64,000 nucleotides of DNA, taken from Laetiporus sulphureus 93-53. Lineage: Eukaryota; Basidiomycota; Agaricomycetes; Polyporales; Laetiporaceae. Under the pieces are notes generated by a model. That model did no database searches. It saw only the letters and a program-made list of their open reading frames with translations, and had not been told where the DNA came from. Location of the stretch: contig NW_024468524.1 in assembly GCF_001632365.1 (NCBI RefSeq), positions 434,392 to 498,391 on the forward strand, in the 5' to 3' direction. The first letter of the stretch is position 1; each line of letters starts with the position of its first letter. A program made the position numbers and the translations under genes. Shown in pieces: positions 12,207 through 21,635 of the stretch.

Positions 12207-12500
12207 TTAGAACTGACGGCGAGGACTGAACTTTAGCATTATGGCAAGCATTCGATTATCGTCGACCGATTGCTCCGCCTGCGCCGCATTCTCAGCGTCG
12301 CTGGACGCGTCGTACGCGTTATTTGTTTCGACGTGTATCTTTTTGAGGGTGGTCCAGAACCTCCTCGACATTTGCGCGTTTCGGTCGTGGCTGCGCTCGA
12401 GGATGCAAAGTCGCGGGTTACGGACCGTCTCGACGGAGCGAGCCCAGCGGGTGAACTTGCCAGGCTTATCGTGAATTCTTGGATAACGATGAGGAGCCAT
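12207..12500 (-). CDS. Small WARSVET-family protein, intact copy (unit B)
   Basis: A single-exon frame of 97 residues starting MAPHRYPRIHDKPGKFTRWA and ending LKFSPRRQF. Its segment RWARSVETVRNPRLCILER resembles the N-terminus of the larger neighbouring gene (AWARSVETSEHSLPLCHPRP), so the small gene looks like a relative or fragment of that family. The rest includes IHVETNNAYDASSDAENAAQ. No known domain is recognised. It may be a truncated paralogue rather than a functional gene; the frame is open in this copy but broken in unit A. It could also be the first exon of a gene whose downstream exons were lost. Confidence 0.45.
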   Translation of the reverse strand: MAPHRYPRIHDKPGKFTRWARSVETVRNPRLCILERSHDRNAQMSRRFWTTLKKIHVETNNAYDASSDAENAAQAEQSVDDNRMLAIMLKFSPRRQF

Positions 12501-12710
12501 CTGAGTGACGCCGCACGACAGGATGCGGCGCGCTCACCTCGATGGTCGTCGAAGAAACTGCAGGTCTTGCGATGCGTTCAAAGACACAAGGACGATGGAG
12601 GTGAATCTAGGGTGGCGGGAAGCTGAAGGACGCGAAGATGCGACGAGTGCAAATGTTTGGTCTGAAAAGCAACATACAAAATTACAGGCGCTATTTACAT
12701 TCGCGACGAA

Positions 12711-14248
12711 CTACGGGTCATCATGATAAGTAGTCGCACCGTCAGGATCTCTACACTTTACCCTCAGGCATTCTTCCGCCATCCATTCGCTATCCGTCAA
12801 CGCGTCAAGCGTCACATCCTCAAACCGTCCACTCTTAATTAGCACCATCTCCAGCGATCTGCAAAGGGACGTCAAACAGCTTGGAACAGTATTCCGTGCC
12901 TGCCTCCGTCGCTGGGAATAGCGTGAAGATCTCAGCCGCCACCTCGTACGTGGACGGCTCCCTTGGCTCAAAGACATTCGTCAACGGCTCCGTCGTCTCT
13001 GAGCGCTCCTTGACTCGACACTCCTTCTCAGCTTTGTCGTCAAGCAGCTCAAAGTCGACGTCGATGGATGAAGTGCGCGGACTCGTATTCGATGAGATCG
13101 TCGGAGACGAGGCCACCGTCAGCGGGGAATGGTCAGGGGATGGAGAGCTGGCGGTGGGAGTCGCGGATGCCGGATGGTTCATAGTCAACAACTCGGACGC
13201 GGTGCGAGCCCAGACCGACGTGCCGTACCCGGCGATGTCGTACCAGCTGAGGCCCATGCGCGAGTCAGGGACAGAGAATGAAGACGCGTCCGGCCAGGCG
13301 GCGGTCGCTTCTTCCTTTGGCAGAAGAATCGTAGTCTTCTCGACTACGCTGCCCTTCATCCGCATCTGCGCCTGCGCATCTTCGTGAGTGGCGCTAACAA
13401 GACAACAGTCATATGTACTTACCAGCTGCGGGTCATTCCGTAGTGCGTCTCCCTCACATTCGCCTTCAAGACCTCCTCGGCGATCCCAAGTGCCATCTGC
13501 GTCAAGCGCGGATAACAATGATTCACCGACAAAGCTGTTAGCTAGGTCGGTATTGAGGGCGGTAGGATCCATAGCAGCCTTGACGCCCGGGGTAATAGGC
13601 TGAATCAATGTTATTGGCTTCTCTCTCCCGTATCAAGTCGACGATAAATCAACTTACCGGCCACTCATACACGTAGTTCGGATCGGCGTAGAGCATCGTC
13701 TTGCGCTCGTCATAATGATCCCAGAAGAGGCGCTTCCAGCTCGCGAGTTCGGTTTCAGCGAATACCTCGTACGGGATCTCTTTCGTGGTCTAATGACGCG
13801 TCGTCAGTATGTTGCAAGGGTGTGATGTGCAATAGACTCACCTTCTGGATTTCAGACCCCACCTCACTGTGCGAACAATAAATCTTGTCCTCCCCGCTAA
13901 GCATCTCCTTCGGCTTCATCGAGAACTTTGCATGCTTGGTCGGAAGTGGTGAAGCCTCGGATGGGACCGACAACCCAATTATCGGCGCGTCGTAGAGCTC
14001 TGTGGCTGCCTATCCGAAAGAGGTGAGCATTCAATACATAACAAAATTGTGGCGATTACCTGACTGGAGATGCACTCGCTCTTCTTTGTTATGTGTTGTA
14101 ATGTTCCGTAGTTGGAAATCTCCCACTCGCCATCCAAGATGTCGGCGAAGTTGGCCCGCGTCTGCTGTGGCCTGGGATGACAGAGAGGCGGACTATGCTC
14201 AGACGTCTCGACCGAGCGTACCCACGCAAGAATAGCTTCGAAGTTCAT
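12711..14248 (-). CDS. Unknown duplicated gene, copy B (WARSVET family)
   Basis: Same architecture as copy A: ATG at 14248 (MNFEAILAWVRSVETSEHS), AATELYDAPIIG exon, FSMKPKEMLSGEDKIYCSH, the TTKEIPYEVFAETELASW exon, the PITPGVKAAMDP exon and a last exon with FEDVTLDALTDSEWMAEE. The last exon runs further than in copy A, to TAG at 12711-12713, because copy A has an earlier stop. Substitutions between copies cluster in the acidic Ser/Thr-rich region and near the C-terminus. Splice sites are conserved in both copies, which supports the gene model. Function unknown; the protein looks cytosolic or nuclear and partly disordered. Confidence 0.62.
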
Positions 14249-14768
14249 TATGATATCTGTCAGCGCCGAGAGGATGGGCAATGGGAATAGGTCAACGAGG
14301 ACAAAGGACAACGGACGCGACTAGGTCTCACCGAGTGGCTAGTGTGCAGCAGTAAGTTGTGCAATGTGAGTAGAGATGGGGGAGTGTGATAGCTGATGGG
14401 CTGCAGCGAGAATATTCTGTGCACTCTGAGAAGGGCAGGAAGAAAGGTGCTGCGTTTAGTTGGAGTTGGGGCGCGCCTTTATAGCACGGTGGCTCGGGCT
14501 TTGACATCCCTATTATGGCTAGTGCTGATAAGCGCTGATCTCCCAACAAAAGGCCCTGGCGGAAGCATTTTCGCACGGATCAATTTCTAGACCGCCGGCC
14601 TACAACGTGCACGGAAGCCGCCCACTATGTCAGCGCGCTGGCTGGCGAAACGGAAAGTAGACAGCTCTGCAAGTCCATCCCAGTCTGCTACTTTCGAAGG
14701 TGATGAAGCCACCATTGAATATGTCGGCGTTCGTGGCGTCACAAATCCTCTGATATGAATCCGACCAT

Positions 14769-15660
14769 GAGTGCATGATGTTTAGAAGGCCACCCATTCT
14801 CGCTGCTACTATGTGACGCAACCCGTATCTCATTCGCTCATAGTATGTTGTTGAGAGTAGTCTCCTGAACGCTTAATTCCTTGTATTGCTAATACAAACA
14901 GCAGAGGTTAGGCATGTTTTGCACGTGTGGCAGCTAAGCGTCGCCATGATACAAGTCAACTTCACTGGTTCTAAGTACGGAGCAAATTGGCAATGTTGTT
15001 TTGTATCCCACCGTGCACTACGTCGCCGTGCCAAAATCAGACCTTTGGCCTGCGACATATGTGCATAACTTCCCTCGACACGACACAGGACCAAAACCAT
15101 CATGGCAGTCTTGTAACATTCCTGTGAGACTCTCTAGAGCGAAATATGGATCAAGCTTTGACCGCGAGGTCCCTCGAATTAAGAAGTACCATCTCGCCTA
15201 TGTGGTCTCACTTCGTGCAGATCGAGATCTTGTGCTGAAAAGTTGACATCAAATTACAAGCTTACAATTTTTTTTGGTGGTCCGCATGGCTTTGCGAGAT
15301 TATTGAAAGGTAGTGGATTTGGTGCATCATTATCCACGGAAATGTTTGGTATCTGCCATTTTAGCTCACTGTACATTCACGCCAGTGGGCTAGTTGACGT
15401 TGTACAGATCCGTGTATACTTAGTGCTCGTCTTCCCTCAACACCAGGAGAATTCGATGATCCTTCCTACAACTCCAAGGTGGGTTGTGCATCGCAATCTC
15501 GTGTTGCGGCTTCGCGCAGCATCTTTCACATGATGTGGCTGGTTTATCGACGATACTTTCAATGGACGATCAGTCAAGATGCAGGCAATGAGTGCATGTC
15601 AGATTGCACTACAACGACACATAGAAAGATGCCAGAAATGCGAGAAGAACAGTACAAGAA
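14769..15660. other. Intergenic, no gene recognised
   Basis: About 890 bases between the duplication and the eL33 gene. Only short frames without recognisable similarity are present. It includes a T-rich run near 15268-15275. Confidence 0.4.
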
Positions 15661-16365
15661 TCAGATCGTAGAAGGGTACAGCATCTGTGGTAAGTGTGAT
15701 GAGCAACCAGGCCGCGCAGGACATGAGTGTGAGACATACCACTCGGACGCTCGCACCGAATGCGTGAGGGGGCAAGTTCGACCTGAACTTCGCTTTTACA
15801 GCACCGGAGTTGCCGTGAGGACGGGTGACACGGCTGTATAACAAGAAAGAACATGAGGATGCACGGAACTCTTGCAGAATATGATCGCACGCACCCCCAC
15901 ATCACCCGGATCTTCGAGCCCTGAATCTCCCGCTTCGCCCGGTAAACGTACGCAACACGCTACAAAACCATTACCGAATAAGAACGAGACGGTTCCATTC
16001 CATGAGCAATACAGACTTTTCCGAGGTAGAACTGCGCCTCCTCCTTCGTTGAGACGCCCTCAATCTGGACGAGAGAGGTGTTAGGACGGGTGTTGCGCTT
16101 GGCGCGCTTATGGCCGAGGACGCGCCCCTTGCAATAAGTTCTGAGGTACAGGTAGTCACGAGTGAGTCAAAGTCGGTCCAGATGCGCGTGCAGAGAGCAT
16201 AGAGCAGGGAGCCGAGTGGAAGAGGAGAGTAGCGCAGTAGCGTCATCCGTTGTATCGATTGTCCATCCACCCACTTCCACGTCCCGCGCATTCACCAGAT
16301 TGTCCCGCCAGCATCCTACGGCCCTCTAGCACCATGCGGAACAGAGCTCACCTTGTTGATCCCAT
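15661..16365 (-). CDS. RPL33: 60S ribosomal protein eL33 (L33/L35Ae)
   Basis: Large-subunit ribosomal protein. Five minus-strand exons were resolved with consistent phase: 16352..16365, 16017..16140, 15895..15959, 15740..15833 and 15661..15684. They give 106 residues, matching the family length (107 in yeast). The protein reads [20 protein letters not shown] at the start, then [58 protein letters not shown] and ends FGASVRVMLYPSTI, all typical of eL33. The first intron is about 210 bp, much longer than the others here, and follows a 14-base coding exon, as is common in fungal ribosomal protein genes. Divergent from the arginine gene to its right. Confidence 0.95.
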
Positions 16366-16805
16366 TTTCGTCGTCGTCCCGGCCGTTATCGAGTGTCTTG
16401 AGGATGCCGCCAAACTTTGCGCTAGCGCCGAACAATAGCCGGTGGGAATAATGCACTCCTAATCGGGAAATCTATGACTGTGGGAACTACCCGACCTTTT
16501 TCTTCGCGCGCGTGAGTGGCTATGTCCCCTCAACCACCGACGCAGTGCAGAGCTGCACTCGGCCGTCGTCTGCGCTTCGACGATCACGAGTAACGGAGCG
16601 GTGGGAGAGCGAGTCATCCCCTCGGTTTGCTTTCTGCATTACAGTCTGCTTGCTTCGATTTGTACTTCGACAAGCCTTCAGTCGCGGGGAATATACTATT
16701 GGAGATTGTACGCGGAGTCATTGCGTGAATATAGCCACATTATTTGCTCGCTGCTCGTCCATAAAAGCCGGCCGAAGAGCAGTGAACTCTCTCGTCGACA
16801 CACTC
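16366..16805. promoter_or_regulatory. Divergent promoter region RPL33 / ARG7
   Basis: 440 bases between the two start codons. The frame of ARG7 stays open upstream to 16512, but the extension is Cys/Arg/Ser-rich and unlike the family, so it is treated as 5' UTR. No specific operator motif could be assigned. Confidence 0.45.
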
Positions 16806-18469
16806 ATGGCTGGCCGGCTGCCTGCCCTGTGGAAGCGTTTCTCGTCCACCATCACCCCGAGGCCTATCCCACCAAAAGCTCACCACCACGCCCCGATTCC
16901 CGACCATGCGTTCCCCAGGGGCTACGTCCTGACCGGTCTTCACGCTGGCGTGAAGAAAACAGGAGCACTCGACCTTGCGCTGATCTTGTCTACGACCCCC
17001 GACCCAGCATCGGCTGCGGCGTGCTTCACGCGCAACGCTTTCAAGGCCGCGCCAGTTGTGGTATCAGAAGAGGTGCTTCAGCGCAATGGAGGGACCGCCC
17101 GAGCTGTCGTGGTCAACAGCGGGTGTGCTAACGCTGTGACAGGAAAACAGGGCATGGAGGACGCATGGGCGATGGTTCGTGCCACTGACGCGCTCTCCGG
17201 CGCAGACAAGGCAGGAGCAAACCAGACGTTGGTGATGTCCACCGGTGTCATTGGTCAATATCTGCCCATTGCAAAAATTATTGCAGGAATCCAGTCCCAG
17301 GCCGCTCAGAATAACAGTCTTGGGTCGACGTTCGACGCATGGGAGAGGGCGGCGAAGGCATTGATGACCACGGACACATTTCCGAAACTGCGTGCGCGCA
17401 CCTTCACGATCAATGGGAAGGAATATCGTATGGCGGGGATGGACAAGGGCGCAGGGATGATCCACCCGGACATGGGTCCGCCCAGGACCATTGGACAGCT
17501 GCACGCGACTTTGCTTGGATGCATCTTGACCGATGCGGCCGTCTCAAGGCGCAGTCTGCAATCTGCCCTCACGTATGCAGTGGACCGCAGCTTCAACTCG
17601 ATCAGCGTTGATGGCGACATGTCGACGAATGACACGATCCTGGTGCTTGCGAACGGCGCTGCTGTCACCGGGTCGGGTATACTGGAGGAGATCGATGAGG
17701 AACGAGACCCTGCTGCCTATGAGATTTTCAGGGATGAGTTTACTGCGTTCGCGACGGATTTGGCTCAATTGGTAGTGAGAGACGGCGAGGGCGCTACGAA
17801 GTTCATCACGGTATCTGTGGAGGTCTGTCAATCTTCTCTCGAAAGAAATTGACTCTCTGAACTCACCTTTGATTAGGGTGCCGCAACATATGCGGATGCT
17901 CACCTTATCGCATCGCGCATCTCCACTTCTGCGCTAGTCAAAACTGCACTGTACGGCCAGGATGCCAAGTGAGTATCTGTATTTGTCTTCCCCTGTTCGA
18001 GGAAGCTTTGGAGTACATGGCGTCGAGAACGCTGTATTCTTTTTTCGAGACATGTCCTCCAGCGCTATTCTACCAACAGTGGTTGCTATGAACGGTGTTC
18101 TCAAAATGGTGATGATACAGCTGGGGTCGCATCCTAGCTGCGACAGGTTCCGTACCGCTATCGACACCGCTTGACCCGAAGCGCGTCAGCGTTTCATTCA
18201 TCCCCACGGATGGCTCACCAGTGCTCCCGCTTCTCGTGAACGGCGAGCCCGAAATGGTCGACGAGGCCCGCGCGAAGGAGATTCTCAGTGTAGAAGACCT
18301 GGAGGTGCGCGTCCAGCTCGGTATCGGGAAGGAGAGTGCGAAGTACTGGACGTGTGATTTCAGCTATGTAAGTGTGCCTCAACCGTTTGTCGCCTGACTA
18401 GGCAGTCTGCTGACATCGACGTGCGCACTGCAGGACTACGTCAGGATTAACGGGGACTACAGGAGTTAG
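16806..18469 (+). CDS. ARG7: Arginine biosynthesis bifunctional protein ArgJ (ornithine acetyltransferase), mitochondrial
   Basis: Transfers acetyl from N-acetylornithine to glutamate in the mitochondrial acetyl cycle of arginine synthesis; some members also use acetyl-CoA. Exons 16806..17822, 17877..17968, 18121..18367 and 18434..18469. Start ATG at 16806 gives [16 protein letters not shown], a basic presequence, followed by [20 protein letters not shown]. Family motifs: [50 protein letters not shown] and [15 protein letters not shown]. The enzyme is made as a precursor that cuts itself before a conserved Thr; here that is Ala234-Thr235 in [11 protein letters not shown]. About ten extra residues ([10 protein letters not shown]) separate HPDM from the cleavage Thr, where bacterial and yeast enzymes have MATLL directly. 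The third intron is about 150 bp. Convergent with the next gene, 193 bp apart. Confidence 0.95.
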
Positions 18470-18662
18470 ACACGAGATACTAGCTTGGATATGCGACACT
18501 CTCGCAAATATACTCTGAGCTTGGAGAGCAGAACGAAAGCATAACAGTGAATACAAGCTACGGGCTCCGGGTATATGTCCGCCTATCACAGTTCGGATCT
18601 AAAAACAATTGGCACAACAAAACCATTCCGAGGACGAGCAAACCCAGCAAAGCATTCAGAAA

Positions 18663-19952
18663 TCATTTCCACACAAGCTTGCCATTCTCGTCAACATATG
18701 CGGTCATTCCGCCGCTGATGGTTTTGCCCTTCTTTGCGTACTGCTCTGCAATCTTCGCTCGCTCGAGCTCACGCTCGTGCTTCGCCAGCCGTGCTTGGCG
18801 GTCTGCTTCTGCCGCTGCCTTGGCTTCTTTCTGTGCCTCGCGCTTTGACGCATTTTGCCGCTGTTTCTTCGTCAATGTTTCGGGAGCGGCTGGCACCGTC
18901 GCGCTCTTCTGCGTTTCTAAGGCATCGCTGAGTACTCATATTATGAGGAGAACAACAAGGGACGTACTTGAATGACCTCGGCCCTTCACAACGCCCCATC
19001 CACCGTCGTCCTCACGGTCTGCATCATCAGCAGTACCTCTCGGATGATCCACGTCCTCGTAATCTCCCCATGAGAAACCTGCCGCTGGCTTGTCGTTCGG
19101 CCCAGGCTGGATCCGCATAACGCGTGAGAGAGTCGGATAGTCTGGTGTCTCCAGCATGCTGCAAAGATCGTTCAATACGACTGAGTGAACATAGGAAGGT
19201 TCAACGTACTCATCTACACCCGTCTTCCGTGGCTTTGGCAACAACCTCTCTGCCAGCGCCCTCCGATTTTCGGATGGCTGGCCCGGATGCTCCGGAAGGA
19301 CTCCATCATCTGATCGTTCCACGGTGGGAGACGAGGTCTCAGTGAGGGACGTCGTGGTGATCCCCGCATCGCTCGTGCCCGCTTCGGCTGGTGGCGCAGA
19401 TATAGATGCGGATGCAAGCTGTGAGACATGCCGTCTTCGAGAATCCACACGCGTCCATGACTCGTCATTGTCAACGGGGGCTGGTTTCGGCGTGGAACTC
19501 TTCCTAGACTTGACCGTCGGTCGCACCGAGGCCTGCGACTCTGGCGCAGTCGCGGACGAGTCGGACATGACATCTGCAGAGGCAGCGCGCGACGCGGCCG
19601 TCCCTGACGCGCTCGCCTTCTTGTTCTTGTTCTTCTTCTTCGGTTTAGAAGAGGGTCTAGCGGGCTCGACGTCGTGGGGCTCCGAGTGCGTGTCGAAGTC
19701 ACCTGGAATGACGGGCGGGAAAGACACCACATTGGGCGCCACTGTGGTCGACTCTGATGCGACCTCTGACTGCGTTTCCGCCTGTTTCTTCTTCTTCTTC
19801 TTCTTTCCTTGCGTTGGAGGGGGAGGGGGTGGTCTGGGCTGAGAGTCGGATGGTGGGGTGTACTGTACGTAGACATATACGACTGCTGCAGCTCCTGCAA
19901 TCAGGAGAGTCGTGATAGCAGCTCCGGAAAAGTAGCTCTGCGCTGAGCCCAT
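18663..19952 (-). CDS. Lysine-rich membrane-anchored protein, unknown function
   Basis: ATG at 19952 gives MGSAQSYFSG, followed by a single hydrophobic segment AAITTLLIAGAAAVVYVYV (residues about 11-29), then a poly-Pro and poly-Lys stretch, as in a protein anchored by its N-terminus. The middle is low complexity with several Lys/Arg clusters and Ser/Ala/Pro. Toward the C-terminus lie LSRVMRIQPGPNDKPAAGFS and WGDYEDVDHPRG, then a charged helical region (KREAQKEAKAAAEADRQARL) likely to form a coiled coil, ending DENGKLVWK. Exon 1 is 18968..19952; the last exon is 18663..18916, joined in phase. A further 51-bp intron is likely at 19159..19209, giving GVDDMLETPDYPTLSR. Length is about 395-412 residues. 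I recognise the conserved tail as a fungal family but know no function. Confidence 0.7.
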
Positions 19953-20435
19953 GATGGGAGGATGGAGACGACTCGCGATGGTGGATGTTCTGCCTTGATG
20001 TATAAGCAACACCGTACAGATGGCTTGGTGGAACCGCGTTGGAAGGCTCGGCGCAAGAGGAGAAAAAGTGCAAGGATTTCTCGCAAGTTCGTTATGATTA
20101 AAAGAGCAGAGCCGTGGGCATGAAATGTAGAATTAGTCGATGCCAGCTGTAGAGCAGACTGGAGTTACACGCAAACGGGGACAGACGAGCGCTTGCGCGG
20201 CAGTGGCTAAGGCACCAGCGTCCTAGGAATAGCGTCGGGACGCCTTTTCCCAGTAAAGGTCTTATCGGATGCTATGTCGATGGTATAAAACATCTCTGAA
20301 GCTGGAAAATCGCCGTACAGGAGCTGAATTGTTTTGTTTCGCCGTAAAATGCAGAAGGAAACGGTTCAGCAGGGGGGGCCAACGATAAATGATTGCGAGG
20401 GACGCGCACGTGGCTGCGAGTTACTGTGCCCCGCC
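19953..20435. promoter_or_regulatory. Divergent upstream region (membrane protein / FunK1-like gene)
   Basis: 483 bases between two divergent start codons, with AT-rich stretches such as GGTATAAAACATC near 20281-20293. That resembles a TATA box about 150 bases before the chosen kinase start. Confidence 0.4.
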
Positions 20436-21165
20436 ATGTCTAACCCCACCACTCCGACAGACTCCCTAGGCAGAGCAGCCTTGTCTGATGGGACAGCTAC
20501 CAGGAGACTTCCATCGCTCCCACAACTACCCGAACGTGCGGTCACCCCAACTCAGTCCAGTCCTGTCTCTTACAAACGTAGCGGTGATGGGTTCTTGATG
20601 CCTGAGCCAAAACGCAGCAGGACCCTTGAAGCATCAACCAAGGAGACGCCTATATCTCCTACATCTCCTCAGCCGAAACGCGGCAACACCACTGAAGCAT
20701 CAGCCACCCAGAAGGCTGCGGACGCGGCGCGTGAACTGCAGTTTTATATCGGACGTGTGCAAGCTTATATAAACTCTATGAAAGAAGAAGGCGGGGACAG
20801 ACGTGCTGCCGCGGCAAAAATCCAATCCGTTGTGAGCTGCTGGAGAATGGTTATGGGCTATGTTCTCGAAGGACCAGAATGGAAATGGACAGAGACGGAG
20901 CTCAAGCTGCTCAATTTCCCTATTCCGATTTCAGAGCAGGAAACAGAGGTGCAAGGTGAGTGCTCCTCTCTCTCTCCCTCCACAAATCCAATGTTGACCC
21001 GCTCACAGCGGTGATGTTGAAAGCTGCCAATGACGCCTACGATAGCCTCAGCATGAGTTTGAAACTGAAGCTCTCTCTCGGTTCCCCCTCTGAATTTGGC
21101 AAGCCCGGCCCTGACGGCTGGGAAAAGGGGCAGCGCGAAACCTCTGGTATATTGTGCCTTCGTCC
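20436..21165 (+). pseudogene. FunK1-like kinase gene, 5' part, interrupted by LTR element
   Basis: Start ATG at 20436 in a good context (CCGCCATGTC); an earlier in-frame ATG is at 20349. Exon 1 (20436..20956) encodes MSNPTTPTDSLGRAALSDG, a Ser/Pro-rich stretch and a helical segment (AADAARELQFYIGRVQAYI). An intron of 52 bp (20957..21008) leads to exon 2 (AVMLKAANDAYDSLSMSL...), which is cut at 21165 by the LTR element. The reading frame resumes without change at 26581 after the element and its duplicated target site, so the insertion is the only visible defect. In present form translation would run a few codons into the LTR and stop. Confidence 0.82.
21161..21165. repeat. Target site duplication, left copy
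   Basis: CGTCC directly before the 5' LTR; the same five bases follow the 3' LTR at 26576-26580. Five-base duplications are the usual footprint of LTR-element integrase. Confidence 0.95.
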
Positions 21166-21635
21166 TGTTAAGGATCTAAAGAACCCGCGCACTCTCACTC
21201 TCGCCTGACCCGCCAAGGTCCTCTGGCTCAAGTAGAAGGGGTGAAGATCTAACTCGAAACTGGGGGGTAGGCCCCAGCTTGAGCCAGTATATATATTAGT
21301 GGGGCAGGACCCCTGGTACCGGGGGTAAGCCCAGCGGTACCCTAATACACAAGATTAGGCCATAGTGGCGTGCTATGGCGTGCTATGACGTAGCTAAGTC
21401 CAGACGAGTCCGTAGGGGCCTCGGTGCGCCTACCTGGTCTAGGTGTATGACGTCATCGTGACGTATGGTCACGTGACTTGTACATGTCCGAGGGATGTCC
21501 GAATGTCCCTGTGGCGTGGGTATCCTACTGATAGCCACGTGGTAAGTCCGTATAGGGTAATGGTATACGGTGGAGCGGTCCGGTTCTCCTTGCCTAGGAG
21601 TCCCTGAAATGAGGGTTACGACGATGATCGTAACA
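21166..21635. repeat. 5' long terminal repeat
   Basis: 470 bp, TGTTA...TAACA. Contains an AT-rich CAGTATATATATTAGTGG at about 21284-21301 that may serve as the TATA box, and a repeated phrase GGCGTGCTATGGCGTGCTAT near 21368-21387. Direct copy at 26106-26575. Confidence 0.95.

Larger units (their letters stand above)
12027..14768. repeat. Tandem segmental duplication, unit B
   Basis: Direct repeat of unit A. It starts at GCGTAAAATCTGTGGGCC and ends near GATATGAATCCGACC, where similarity to unit A stops. It retains uninterrupted frames for both the small gene and the multi-exon gene. Confidence 0.9.

Noticed and set aside
16141..16351. Possible snoRNA in the first intron of the eL33 gene
   Set aside because: A GGATGA and a CTGA-like motif occur, but no proper C/D box pair with terminal stem was found.
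19324..19842. Plus-strand frame ending in poly-Phe and poly-Gly
   Set aside because: Mirror of the poly-Lys and poly-Pro stretch of the membrane-anchored protein on the other strand.
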